Assembly: GCA_963826795.1 (NCBI GenBank)
Contig: CAWGYT010000013.1
Location: 145,779-209,778 of the forward strand
Source of the DNA: CAWGYT01 sp963826795
GTDB lineage: Bacteria; Planctomycetota; Planctomycetia; Pirellulales; Pirellulaceae
Length of the DNA: 64,000 bases
Reading direction: 5' to 3'
This document shows, one piece after another, positions 37,101 through 45,593 of this stretch. The notes under the pieces were generated by a model. That model saw only the letters and a list, made by a program, of their open reading frames with translations, made no database searches and was not told the DNA's origin. Position numbers and translations under genes: made by a program. How positions within the stretch are numbered: the stretch's first letter is position 1; every line of letters starts with the position of its first letter.

Positions 37101-38526
37101 CGCGGCACTCGCCGAAGAATTGGGATGTTCGTTCGATTTCGCCATCAAGGCGATGGCGGACTACCTGATTCCTGACCTGGGCGTGCTGAAGACACACCCC
37201 ATTGCCCAGGTCGAACACTGTCAGCTGGAATTCACCAATGGGATGTCAGCGAACGAACGTTTCGGCTGCTTGGGCAACTGGTCGCGGCTGAAGTTTGATC
37301 AACAGGATCCGTACGGTGAGCCGGCAGTCTGGATCTCGACGGTCGTCAACAATCGAGCCGATCGCGTTGCGCGGTCGCGTGTGTTTGCCCACGTGATCGT
37401 GAATGACGTCCAGGCCGATCGACACTTCCTGATTGGCGGCAATCTTAAGGGATTGCAGGGATTCATTTGGGAAGCGTGGGACGACTATCAACGCAGTGTT
37501 ACCTTGCGGCGGGCGGGCTCGACCTGGAATCCAACCGAAGCTCGACAGTCGCTCGAACGACTCGCAAGGCGATTTCGAGTTCCTTACACGCGGGCACAGG
37601 TCAGCTCGAGGATCGTCCCCGTCCTGCGCGAATCGCTGGAGGAACCGTCGGTCGACATCGAAGGGCTGGCAGAGGAATTGAGTCGCGCCCCGGACCGCGC
37701 CGCTTCGCGGCTGGATACGCTGGGTGTTTCGCTCGAAAAGCAAAGCCAGCTGGAAATCTACCTGGGCGAACTCAATTCGGCCCTAAGCGAATATGAGCAG
37801 CTTCGAGAGAAAATCGAATCAACCCAGAGTGACGGACCGATTGCCGATCTGGAACAGCAGGTTCGAAGCGTGCTGAAGAAGTGGTTCGCACGCAAGCTGG
37901 TCGTCGTCGAGAACTATCATGCGACCGGCGATCAGGTGATTCAAAGGATCGTTGAGGAAACGCCTCCTGGATATCTCAACCGGATCATGGGGTTGCAGAA
38001 CATCAAGGGCACCGGACTGGACTTCGTCTACCGATTTCACGCCTGGGATGCCGTCGACTCGGCGTGTGGCCGGCTAAGCTCTCGCGATCAAGCCGTGCGA
38101 CAGCAGGCTTTGAATGAGTTGGCGGCGATGCCTGGATATGGACTCCTGTGCCACGTTCGACTGAGCGAGTCGCTGCACGCGTTGAAGCGGGCCCAGCCAC
38201 CCATCCTGGCGGAGATGCAGCTTCAGGTGGACGAGATCGAACGCAAGCTGCACGAGTGCCAGGTCCAGTACGAGCGGACACCGGGATCGACGCTGGAAGC
38301 GGAACACCAGCCGCTGCATCCGGGGCTTGCCTGGGCGGTTGCGAAACTGGAACAATGGATGGAAGTGCCCGATTCCGTTCGCCGCCGGCAAAAGGCCGAC
38401 CAGATCTATCGGGACCTGGTGCATGGGCGCATCGGTCGCGTCCGCGCGGTCGATGAGTTAAGAAAGCTGAATCAACGTCAAAAGGGTGGCTGGCTTGTCC
38501 GTCGCCTGACCGACCTGCGGGGTTGA
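34186..38526 (+). CDS. PgsB/CapB-like polyglutamate ligase in a 1446-residue fusion protein
   Basis: Residues ~200-450 are HEAT-like helical repeats (YRLVSDPLHAFVQRAASDPT; VRQQLAAIVWQLPAAKAIPL). Two membrane helices lie near 710-765. Residues ~780-1110 are a Mur-ligase-type domain matching PgsB/CapB: P-loop GGWGTRGKSGTERL, SKTTGCEAMF, LWECMALSPDYVDVL, NTYPDHEDVQGPSGYD, FTNGMSANERFG and NNRADRVARSRVFA, each with a counterpart in Bacillus PgsB. PgsB activates the gamma-carboxylate of glutamate with ATP and extends the chain with PgsC. The last ~330 residues form a coiled-coil/helical extension not present in the ~390-residue family norm. Start ATG 34186. The polymer could be other than glutamate. 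Confidence 0.85.
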   Translation: MFRSKHSHIHAWLSRELTPFQQRLNCRLIDRALTGFRTYERRIEREQRRHAAMIPRQARKQWEAEISADRRRPRNAPLRTLVEFLRLEVQTQLTALNRLAAGNAEFRKTIARVLNNREAERVLLDYGTELGATWWGRNGDRRALRRWLNEDAMQDRYLRRRGETELYALFLLSRLGIVVSKLIPLVHRAEDAIDLWERLGMNSLLEDVLIFSSDARLQVAALDCLGQSLQGVAADVAYRLVSDPLHAFVQRAASDPTGHVWLQCASLRLLHKSSQDLFVQAVAQRLSKPLDGDDLFVRRHALRLVAQHAHLFSKLDDMWHSVMRDPSDAVRQQLAAIVWQLPAAKAIPLIEQLATEDTATQVRAAVLVQGVTAARNDLAPTFLQLLDARIGNDPDAFVRRAAMHVSVEWLRAFFKGQPGEDGRSGPDWRRSGDVLKFYQRKIIPSLRRIQSSASDVASRRWAAAAVEQIWVQLDPQARQLAERLAGLVANLRPARSRAVPRPWLQGLDPDLIGRTMAVLTQEDFGLELSRGFGGARISRSPIFGFRLWRSWFEFWHPSTDKRQAHRHTVGRLAKGTLRAPSRILGELSQTKVPGEPLVIASDGTWRPFLPLPDDFISVLNQSILVPRDTQLYSSEGVTEISVSPNPWRRWMAALRLTLAFPRLAESRNWDPKWSSAADDYLVQFQRAGFRVRFRPHSPPSEAATDTTVTQFFPAAVILATPAFGPLLWNLISDYASYFGSAFENTLGQLVCFTTLALALFMGKHAVSNLLVYRGRRSIPLSIGGWGTRGKSGTERLKSAVVSALGHPLISKTTGCEAMFIQAHALGDPLEIPLYRPADKATIWEQSNLLRFASRLKPSVFLWECMALSPDYVDVLQRQWTHDDLATITNTYPDHEDVQGPSGYDVARTITGFVPRRARVLTTEQQMRPLIRASCERVGTSLRGIGWLESGLICDDFVDRFPYREHPDNIALVAALAEELGCSFDFAIKAMADYLIPDLGVLKTHPIAQVEHCQLEFTNGMSANERFGCLGNWSRLKFDQQDPYGEPAVWISTVVNNRADRVARSRVFAHVIVNDVQADRHFLIGGNLKGLQGFIWEAWDDYQRSVTLRRAGSTWNPTEARQSLERLARRFRVPYTRAQVSSRIVPVLRESLEEPSVDIEGLAEELSRAPDRAASRLDTLGVSLEKQSQLEIYLGELNSALSEYEQLREKIESTQSDGPIADLEQQVRSVLKKWFARKLVVVENYHATGDQVIQRIVEETPPGYLNRIMGLQNIKGTGLDFVYRFHAWDAVDSACGRLSSRDQAVRQQALNELAAMPGYGLLCHVRLSESLHALKRAQPPILAEMQLQVDEIERKLHECQVQYERTPGSTLEAEHQPLHPGLAWAVAKLEQWMEVPDSVRRRQKADQIYRDLVHGRIGRVRAVDELRKLNQRQKGGWLVRRLTDLRG

Positions 38527-38586
38527 GTCACGCTTCGCGAATCCGTGAGCCGATCAACGGCTCCGCCGATAACGAGAACGATCATC

Positions 38587-38994
38587 ATGGTTCCATTTCG
38601 AGTCACGCGGCTCTTTGGTCTCAAAGTTCAAGTTGAAGGAATGGCGATCGTCAACGAGCAGGGAATTCAGCTCGCCTTTCACACGCCCGAGCCCGACGTC
38701 GACCTGTTTGACGCCAAGGTCAAAGCCGTTCACATCGGCTGGCCGAATCTGAAATCCTGGTCCTGCGATTACGGAATTCTGGGGGACCGACTGCAACTGC
38801 AGGTGAACTCACTGGCCGAGTTCTCGGCGCTGCCTGGCGTGGTTGCGGAACAAGTGGAGCTTGCCGTCCGCAAGTCGGATCGCAAGCAGTTGCAGGAGTT
38901 CGAACAACGCGTCCGCGAGTACCAGTCGGGCCAGCGGCAGGACAACACGGACGAACTACTGGACGACATTCGCGATTTCCTGAGCGACCTCTGA
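38587..38994 (+). CDS. Small protein downstream of the PgsB-like gene, hypothetical
   Basis: A 135-residue soluble protein starting MVPFRVTRLFGLKVQVEGMA, with an N-terminal beta-rich half (VHIGWPNLKSWSCDYGILGD) and a C-terminal helical, acidic half (RKQLQEFEQRVREYQSGQRQ). No membrane segment and no catalytic motif. Sixty bases separate it from the PgsB-like stop, so it is likely co-transcribed and may be an accessory subunit. A longer version would begin at 38545. I do not recognise the family. Confidence 0.6.
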   Translation: MVPFRVTRLFGLKVQVEGMAIVNEQGIQLAFHTPEPDVDLFDAKVKAVHIGWPNLKSWSCDYGILGDRLQLQVNSLAEFSALPGVVAEQVELAVRKSDRKQLQEFEQRVREYQSGQRQDNTDELLDDIRDFLSDL

Positions 38995-39126
38995 GTCAAC
39001 CGAGTCCGACGGGACCCAAGCCGGGACGCGAATTCCGGAAGATCGCCCTCCGGGCTTTGGTTGCGAGGGGAGCGGTCGAGCGTTACAAAGGGGTGCCGCC
39101 TGCAACCTCTCGCACTGGTGATCGCG

Positions 39127-39984
39127 ATGACTTCACTTCGGTCGTGCGTATTTCTTGTTGTCTGTCTCGCTCGCTTGAGTCCTGCCCAAGACCTCGTCAG
39201 CTTGGACCGAGGTGCCGTGGGCGCGTATCTCGCCCTGAAACAATTGAGTACGACGGGCAGCGTGTTGCACGTCGTCGCCCATCCCGACGATGAAGATGGC
39301 CCGCTGCTGGCGTATTGCGCGCGAGGGCTCGGTGCGCACACGATGCTGTTCAGTATCACTCGTGGCGAAGGTGGTGCGAATCTGATTTCGGACCATTTCT
39401 TCGACGAATTGGGAGCGCTCCGCACCTTGGAACACCAGCGCGCGGCCGATTACTACGGGAACTCGCTCTATTACTCGCGCACCGCGGACTACGGCTATTC
39501 GAAGACATTGGCCGAGGCCATGAAGCAATGGCAAAATGGCGTCCCGATCCTGGCGGACCTGGTCGAGGTGATTCGCCGAGAACGTCCGACCGTGATGGTC
39601 AGCCGCTTTCAGGGAGAGCCGCAAGACGGGCACGGACATCATCAGATGGCGGGTGTGTTGAGCCGATGGGCCTTCGACGCAGCGGCGGACCCTGCGAAGT
39701 TTCCGGAGCAAATCGCGCGGGGACTTGAGCCGTGGCAGGTCAGCAAGCTGTACGTGAACGTCCCTTCACGCTGGCGTCAGCCCAGCGATCGCCAATGGAC
39801 CGTGGCACTTCCGACGGGGCAGTACGACCCCATGCTCGGACGGTCCTTTGCTCAGATCGCTCGATTCGGTCTCGGCTTCCAGCGGTCTCAAGGAATTTCC
39901 GGCCACGAGGGCGATCCGGGACCGAATACGACTTACTACCGGCTGGTGGCCTGGGCCGGCGCGACCCAACTGGCCGGCGCCTGA
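39127..39984 (+). CDS. PIG-L family deacetylase, N-terminal catalytic part
   Basis: The ATG at 39127 begins a signal peptide (MTSLRSCVFLVVCLARLSPA). The catalytic motif VAHPDDEDGPLLAY holds the zinc-binding His and Asp pair of PIG-L/LmbE deacetylases (HPDDE), with a second site QDGHGHHQMAGVL (HxxH). These enzymes remove acetyl from GlcNAc-linked substrates. The frame stops at 39984. A base-insertion at about 39972 (an extra G near ctggccggcgcc) breaks it; the continuation LAAPEIPDNEPSIFASI is in the next frame. See the following entry for the C-terminal portion. The usual length of such planctomycete proteins (~800-900 residues) fits the joined gene. Confidence 0.8.
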   Translation: MTSLRSCVFLVVCLARLSPAQDLVSLDRGAVGAYLALKQLSTTGSVLHVVAHPDDEDGPLLAYCARGLGAHTMLFSITRGEGGANLISDHFFDELGALRTLEHQRAADYYGNSLYYSRTADYGYSKTLAEAMKQWQNGVPILADLVEVIRRERPTVMVSRFQGEPQDGHGHHQMAGVLSRWAFDAAADPAKFPEQIARGLEPWQVSKLYVNVPSRWRQPSDRQWTVALPTGQYDPMLGRSFAQIARFGLGFQRSQGISGHEGDPGPNTTYYRLVAWAGATQLAGA

Positions 39985-41766
39985 AATCCCGGACAACGAG
40001 CCGTCGATCTTCGCTTCGATCGAGACCGGCTGCAGCGGATTGATTCCGGCCGCGGACCGGGACGCCATGCCCCGGGTCCGAGACACGCTCCGCTCACTGG
40101 ACGAGGGATTCGCGTCGATTTGGGACCAGTGGGATCCTCGCCAACCTGCCGCCGTCGTACCGTTGCTGATACGTCAATTGCAGACCGTTCGATCTCTGCC
40201 CAAGCTCTGGGACGCGGCTGCGAGCGGCCGTTCGATCTCCTCGTCAATCCAACAACAGCTGCAGCGCAAGAGCGCCAGTTGCAAGAGGCCATCATCGCGG
40301 CAGCTGGGCTGCAACTCGATTGCTGGGCCACTCGTACTGACGGATCGCCTTTGAATTTCGCCACGCCCGGTTCCACGGTTCGCGTCCACGTGCGAGTTGC
40401 CAATCAGGGCTGCGACCAGAAAGTGCACTTGCAGCGTTTGCAAGCGTCGACCGGCCTGCAGCCGACGCTTGCGCGGGATCCCGTAATCGACCCCGAGTCG
40501 GTGTTCGAGACGGAGTTCGACGTCGCACTCGGAAGCACGGAACCGACTCGACCCAGTTGGTCACGAGATTCGATTCGTGAGCCCATGTACGAAGTGTCCG
40601 GCGACAGCCAACAGCGTCCGTTGCCGGCCCATCCTTTGACGGTCACCGCCGCGGCGGCCGTCGCCGGCGAGGTGGTCGACTTGATCTCTGTCGTCGAGGT
40701 ACGGCAGCGGCATCCACAGTTCGGCGAAGTCCGTTATCCGCTCACAATTGTCCCCGCGATGAGTGTCCGTTTTGCTCTGCCCGAAGGCGTCGTTCCCCTG
40801 GCAAGTTCAAGTTACGCTGTTTCGGTGATCGTGAGCGGCAACGTGCCGGGGCCCGCCGATGCCAGCGTGACGCTCGAGCTGCCGGAGGGCTGGACGAGCG
40901 AGCCGGCGACCCATTCGGTGGCCTTGCAGCGCGAAGGCGACGAGATCTCGCTGTCGTTTAGCGTGGCTCCGCCCCAAAACGCCACGACGGGCGTGGACGA
41001 GCTGCGCGCGACGGTGACCTATCAGGGTCGCGAGTTCCACGAGGGATTTCAAACCGTTACGGCGCGAGACCTGGGGCGGATCAATCTCTTTCGCCCGGCG
41101 ATCCACCAGGTTCGCAGGGCCGATATCCGCCTGCGCGGTCAGCCTCGCGTGGGCTACCTCATGGGCTCGGGAGACCGTGTTGCCACGGCTTTGGGCAATC
41201 TGGGCGTTCATCCGCAAATGCTCTCCGAGGCAGACCTCGCGACGGGTGAACTCGGCGACTATGACCTGATTCTCGTGGGCGTCCGCGCCTACGCCGTGCG
41301 CTCGGACTTGAGAAAGTTTAACGCTCGGCTGCTGGACTACGTGCACGCAGGCGGTGTCCTGATCGTGCAATATCAGACGCCTGAGTTCGATCAGGACTTT
41401 GGCCCGTTTCCCTACCAGATGGGGCGAAATCCGGAAGAGGTCAGCGAAGAGGACGCCGCAGTGACGATCCTGCAGCCCGGACATCCGATCTTTTGCCTGC
41501 CGAACAAGATTACGCAAGATGACTTCGCGGGCTGGTTCGAACAACGAGGCTCGAAGTTCTGGACCAGCTGGGACGACCGATACACACCGTTGCTGGAATG
41601 TCACGACACAGGACAGCCGCCTCAACAAGGCGGAATGCTGATTGCCCGCTACGGGAAAGGCGTTTACGTCTACTCGGCCTATGCCTGGTACCGTCAATTG
41701 CCCCAAGGAGTGCCGGGAGCGTACCGGCTGTTCGCAAATCTCTTGTCGTTGCCCGAGACAATGTGA
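39973..41766 (+). CDS. C-terminal portion of the PIG-L-type protein, apparent frameshifts
   Basis: The region from about 39973 reads in the third frame to around 40225 (PEIPDNEPSIFASIETGCSG; AVVPLLIRQLQTVRSLPKLW), then returns to the first frame after one missing base: ASGPFDLLVNPTTAAAQERQ. It runs intact to 41766. It contains an Ig-like domain (LNFATPGSTVRVHVRVANQG), a second beta domain (VSVIVSGNVPGPADASVTLE) and an amidotransferase-like end (VGVRAYAVRSDLRKFNARLL; YVHAGGVLIVQYQTPEFDQD). The last resembles the ThuA-like domain that often follows PIG-L in planctomycetes. As a separate gene it would have no signal peptide, so joining with the preceding frame is favoured. The repeat array follows. 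Confidence 0.6.
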
Positions 41767-41809
41767 CGCCGCCGCTGGCGGGTGGGGTTGAGCAACTGGC
41801 GGCAGGCGG

Positions 41810-42440
41810 CCCCCCCCCTCATCCGGCCTTCGGCCACCTTCTCCCGCGCTGGGGAGAAGGGACATGCGGTTGTCACCTCTCCCGCGCTGGGGAGAAGGGA
41901 CATGCGGTTGTCACCTCTCCCGCGCTGGGGAGAAGGGACATGAGATTGTCACCTCTCCCGCGCTGGGGAGAAGGGACATGCGGTTGTCACCTCTCCCGCG
42001 CTGGGGAGAAGGAACATGAGGTTGTCACCTCTCCCGCGAGCGGGAGAGGTCGGCCGGGCCCCGCGGGCGGGGCTCGGGCGGGTGAGGGTTGAGCGACTGG
42101 CAGCAGGCGGCCCCCCCTCATCCGGCCTTCGGCCACCTTCTCCCGCGCTGGGGAGAAGGGACATGAGGTTGTCACCTTTCGTGCGCTGGGGAGAAGGGAC
42201 ATGAGGTTGTCACCTCTCGTGCGCTGGGGAGAAGGGACATGAGATTGTCACCTCTCGTGCGCTGGGGAGAAGGGACATGAGATTGTCACCTCTCCCGCGG
42301 GCGGGAGAGGTCGGCCGGGCCCCGCGGGCGGGGCTCGGGCGGGTGAGGGTTGAGCAACTGGCGGCAGGCGGCCCCCCCCTCATCCGGCCTTCGGCCACCT
42401 TCTCCCGCGCTGGGGAGAAGGGACATGAGGTTGTCACCTC
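41810..42440. repeat. Palindromic intergenic repeat array, locus B
   Basis: Six or so tandem copies of a 38-bp unit (cctctcccgcgctggggaga followed by agggacatgcggttgtca) occupy 41870-42020, followed by ccctcatccggccttcggcc blocks and ggcgggtgagggtt segments. Linkers alternate gcggttg, gaggttg and gagattg. Each unit folds as a ctctccc/ggggaga hairpin. It lies in the 720-bp gap between two converging gene ends (PIG-L and ftr). Frames such as SLLPSAGEGGRRPDEG on the minus strand are artefacts. No spacers differ as in CRISPR. Confidence 0.9.
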
Positions 42441-42486
42441 TCGCGGACCGCGTGCGCACGCGGAACACGTGCGCGTGCGCGCCGCG

Positions 42487-43395
42487 TCAGCGCGGGTGGA
42501 GATAGATCTTGTTTTTGCCGAGTCGTCCACCGTAGTTGCCGGCCGAGATTCGCAGCAGACCGGGGTGGTCCCTGGTTGCTTGGATGGCGGCCTGAGTGGC
42601 GCGTTCGATGGCGGCCTGGTCGCGCCCGTTCATGATGATTTCCATGACCGATCCGACTTCGGGTGGCAACTCGCTGTGTGCCCGGGGATCGTCGCGGAGC
42701 AAGGGACAGAATTTCTCGTAAGTGCTGGCGATCGAAAACGAATATCGGCTGCCGGCCTTGGAACCGCTGCCGGCGACTCCGCCCGGAAAGGTCGTAATCA
42801 CGCCTTCCACCGCGTCGACCGCAGCGACTCCTTTTTCGGCGGCATCGAGCGCCGCGTCGGCTGACGCACCGAAGAACCACAGGTTGCCGCCCATCAGCCC
42901 CTCGGCGTAGCCAAACCGCCGATCGAGGATGAACTCGCCACCCAGGGTGGGGATCCACCACAGCTTGCGACCATGTCGCGTGATGCGTCGCTGGAATCCG
43001 TCCCCGAAATAGGCCACCTTACGTCCAAGTTTGAAGTAGGTGTCCGCATCGATCAGGCTGAAGCAGGACGCCGTGGGGCAGGTCAACACGTTTTGGCTGA
43101 TCCGCACCAGAGCCGCGCGTTCCAGCGCTTCGACGCGGTGCTTCAAGAACCGCGGAACATGCAGCTGAACGACCGCGCCCGGGCGTCCATCCGGGGTCCC
43201 CAGGGATTCGTCGCCACCCGGACCCACCCTCCGGTCCCGACCTGCTTCGCAGTCGCACATGATCGTGCTCGAGGCGTTTCCGACGGCGGCGCGGACCGCG
43301 TGCTCAACCCAACGATGATCTCGGGCGGTGATCAAGAACTCGACATAGAGGCTGCGGAACGCTTCGGCGTAGGTGTCTTCGACGACGGCTGGCAT
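42487..43395 (-). CDS. ftr: Formylmethanofuran:tetrahydromethanopterin formyltransferase
   Basis: Ftr moves a formyl group between methanofuran-type carriers and H4MPT, part of the C1 pathway shared by methanogens, methylotrophs and many planctomycetes. The start is the ATG giving MPAVVEDTYAEAFRSLYVEF; a longer start at 43470 is unlikely. Signature segments are VLTCPTASCFSLI, GRKVAYFGDGFQRR, FPGGVAGSGSKAGSRY and the end RISAGNYGGRLGKNKIYLHP, which is the characteristic Ftr C-terminus. About 303 residues, the normal size. No other H4MPT genes (mch, fhc, fae) are in this window. It sits next to the CoA ligase on the same strand, 71 bp apart. Confidence 0.9.
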   Translation of the reverse strand: MPAVVEDTYAEAFRSLYVEFLITARDHRWVEHAVRAAVGNASSTIMCDCEAGRDRRVGPGGDESLGTPDGRPGAVVQLHVPRFLKHRVEALERAALVRISQNVLTCPTASCFSLIDADTYFKLGRKVAYFGDGFQRRITRHGRKLWWIPTLGGEFILDRRFGYAEGLMGGNLWFFGASADAALDAAEKGVAAVDAVEGVITTFPGGVAGSGSKAGSRYSFSIASTYEKFCPLLRDDPRAHSELPPEVGSVMEIIMNGRDQAAIERATQAAIQATRDHPGLLRISAGNYGGRLGKNKIYLHPR

Positions 43396-43466
43396 ACAGT
43401 TCCCGAAAGAGGCTCGACCGGGACACGCTGGGATGACGTCCGCTTTTATAACCGCGACGTGACGAT

Positions 43467-45374
43467 TCAACCAGAGCGGGGCGGCCGGTTGGCTCCGACC
43501 CGTTCGTTCCGAAGCACTTCGGCGAGTTCCTCGAGGGCAACCGGTTCGTCGATGGTCGACGGCACTTGATACGTCTCGCCTTCAGCCATCGAGCGAATGA
43601 TGCGGCGGAGAATCTTCCCTGAACGCGTTTTCGGGAGCCGCAGAGTGACCACGACTTGTTTCAGCGACGCGATGTGCCCTACTTCGTCCCGCACCATCCG
43701 TGCGAGTTCTCGCTGCAAATCGGCTCGCTCAATCTGTACGTCGGCTTTCAGGACCACGAATCCCAGCGGGACCTGGCCCTTGAGCGCGTCGGCGACGCCG
43801 ACCACGGCGCATTCGGCAACTGCCGGATGGGCCGCCAGCACCTCTTCCAGCGTCGCCGTGGAGAGACGATGGCCCGCCACGTTGATCACGTCGTCCGTGC
43901 GACCCGTCACGAAGACGTAGCCCTCGGCGTCCCGATAACCCGCGTCGCCCGACAGATAGAAACCCGGATACGTTTCCAGATACGCCGCTCGGAAACGAGC
44001 CGTGTTGTGCCACAGGTTGGGCAAGCACCCGGGCGGCAGCGGCAGACGTACGGCGAGGGTGCCCTCCTGGTTGACCGCGACTTCCTGTCCGGCCGAATCC
44101 AAGACGCGGATATCGTATCCGCAAACGGGCTTGCCCGCGGACCCGGGACGGATCGGCAGCAGCTCGGTGCCTGCGGGATTCGCCAACATGGGCCAGCCCG
44201 ACTCCGTCTGCCACCAATGATCGATGACGGGCACTTCCAACAGCTCTTGGATCCAATTCAGCGTGGCCACGTCACATCGCTCGCCCGCCAGGAAGAGGTA
44301 CCGCAAACGGCGCTTGCCCAGCTTGATCAATCTTCCTTCCGGGTCTTCACGCTTGATGGCGCGAATCGCCGTCGGTGCGGTGAACATGACCCGAACATCG
44401 TGTTCCGCTGCGACCCGCCAAAATGCTCCTGCATCCGGCGTTCGAACGGGTTTGCCTTCGTAGAGAACGGTTGGGCAGCCTTGGATCAGCGGACCGTAGA
44501 CGATGTACGAATGGCCCACAACCCAACCCACATCGGAAGCCGCCCAGTAGACCTCACCCGGCCGCGCATCGTAGATCTGAGTCATGCTGTACTTCATGGC
44601 GACCGCGTGTCCGCCATGATCCCGCACGACGCCCTTGGGGCGTCCCGTCGTACCCGACGTGTAAAGGATGTAGAGCGGATCGGTGGCCTCCAAGACGACG
44701 CAGTCCGCAGGAGTTGCCGTGGCACAGACGTCGTCCCAGTCCCGTTCGCTGCCAGCCTGCAATTCGACCCGATAGAACGGCCGCTGATAGACCAAGACCG
44801 AGTTCGGACGGTGGGACGCTTCCGCGATCGCCTGGCGGACGATTTGTGGGTAGTCGATCACGCGGTCAATCTCTTTGCCCGCGCTGGCGGTGAGCACGAC
44901 TTTCGGTTGAGCGTCGTCGATCCGAATCGCCAGCTCGCGCGGAGCAAAACCGCCGAACACGACCGAGTGGATCGCGCCGATTCGGGCACAGGCGAGCATC
45001 CCGATGATGGTCTGGGGAATCATCGGCATGTACAGGATCACGGTGTCTCCCTTGGCGACGCCCTGCTGATGCAGCGCACCGGCCAGACGTGCCACCGCGT
45101 CGGTTAATTGGCGATACGTATAGACCGCCTGCGTGTCGGTCACGGGTGAATCGTAAATCACAGCGGCTTGGTCGGCCCTTCCGTTTTCGACGTGCCAATC
45201 CAGGGCCAGGTAGGCCGTATTCAGGCGACCGTCCGGAAACCATCGGAAAAGTCCTTCGTCGTCCCGGGTCAAGATCTGAGTCGGCTCGCGGAACCAGGCG
45301 ATCTGCTGCGCCTGATCCCGCCAGAAATCTTCGGGGTGCTGCAGGCTGCGCAGGTACTGCGTTTGGTAGGTCAT
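43467..45374 (-). CDS. Acyl-CoA synthetase, propionyl/acetyl-CoA type (PrpE-like)
   Basis: A 635-residue AMP-forming ligase that turns a short-chain acid into acyl-CoA using ATP. Motifs: YTSGTTGRPKGVVRDHGGHA (P-loop), YWAASDVGWVVGHSYIVYGP, WWQTESGWPM, YLSGDAGYRDAEGYVFVTGR-like hinge sequence and the catalytic-lysine region LRLPKTRSGKILRR. Overall arrangement with an N-terminal ACAS extension (HPEDFWRDQAQQIAWFREPT) fits PrpE more than Acs; specificity cannot be read from sequence alone. Normal length. Divergent from panB, with a 220-bp gap holding both promoters. Confidence 0.9.
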   Translation of the reverse strand: MTYQTQYLRSLQHPEDFWRDQAQQIAWFREPTQILTRDDEGLFRWFPDGRLNTAYLALDWHVENGRADQAAVIYDSPVTDTQAVYTYRQLTDAVARLAGALHQQGVAKGDTVILYMPMIPQTIIGMLACARIGAIHSVVFGGFAPRELAIRIDDAQPKVVLTASAGKEIDRVIDYPQIVRQAIAEASHRPNSVLVYQRPFYRVELQAGSERDWDDVCATATPADCVVLEATDPLYILYTSGTTGRPKGVVRDHGGHAVAMKYSMTQIYDARPGEVYWAASDVGWVVGHSYIVYGPLIQGCPTVLYEGKPVRTPDAGAFWRVAAEHDVRVMFTAPTAIRAIKREDPEGRLIKLGKRRLRYLFLAGERCDVATLNWIQELLEVPVIDHWWQTESGWPMLANPAGTELLPIRPGSAGKPVCGYDIRVLDSAGQEVAVNQEGTLAVRLPLPPGCLPNLWHNTARFRAAYLETYPGFYLSGDAGYRDAEGYVFVTGRTDDVINVAGHRLSTATLEEVLAAHPAVAECAVVGVADALKGQVPLGFVVLKADVQIERADLQRELARMVRDEVGHIASLKQVVVTLRLPKTRSGKILRRIIRSMAEGETYQVPSTIDEPVALEELAEVLRNERVGANRPPRSG

Positions 45375-45593
45375 GGCGGCGGTTCTTTCAGAGTGGAATC
45401 GAGCGAAGGTCCGCGGGCACGGATGTGTGACTCCCGAGTTTAACCCGGCGAGGAACCTCGTGCGAAGCCACGGTTGTCACGCCTTCCTTACAGTGCCACA
45501 ATGAGGGTCCACCGCGCGGAGGGCCGTCGCACGCCTGTTCCGCAATCTTAGGCGGCGCAACTCCCTCCGGTCCTTGCGTGAGCGGTTTGTACG

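Noticed and set aside
35122..37218. A 698-codon open frame on the minus strand under the PgsB-like gene.
   Set aside because: It is antisense to a gene with clear PgsB motifs and has the composition of a GC-rich shadow frame (Arg, Gln, Gly, His-rich).
41870..42020. Possible CRISPR array because of regular 38-bp repetition.
   Set aside because: Units are contiguous tandem copies with no unique spacers, the palindromes lie inside the unit, and no cas gene is in the window.
41694..42530. Short open frames beginning SLLPSAGEG on the minus strand.
   Set aside because: Repeat-array artefacts; no start signals and no variation consistent with coding.
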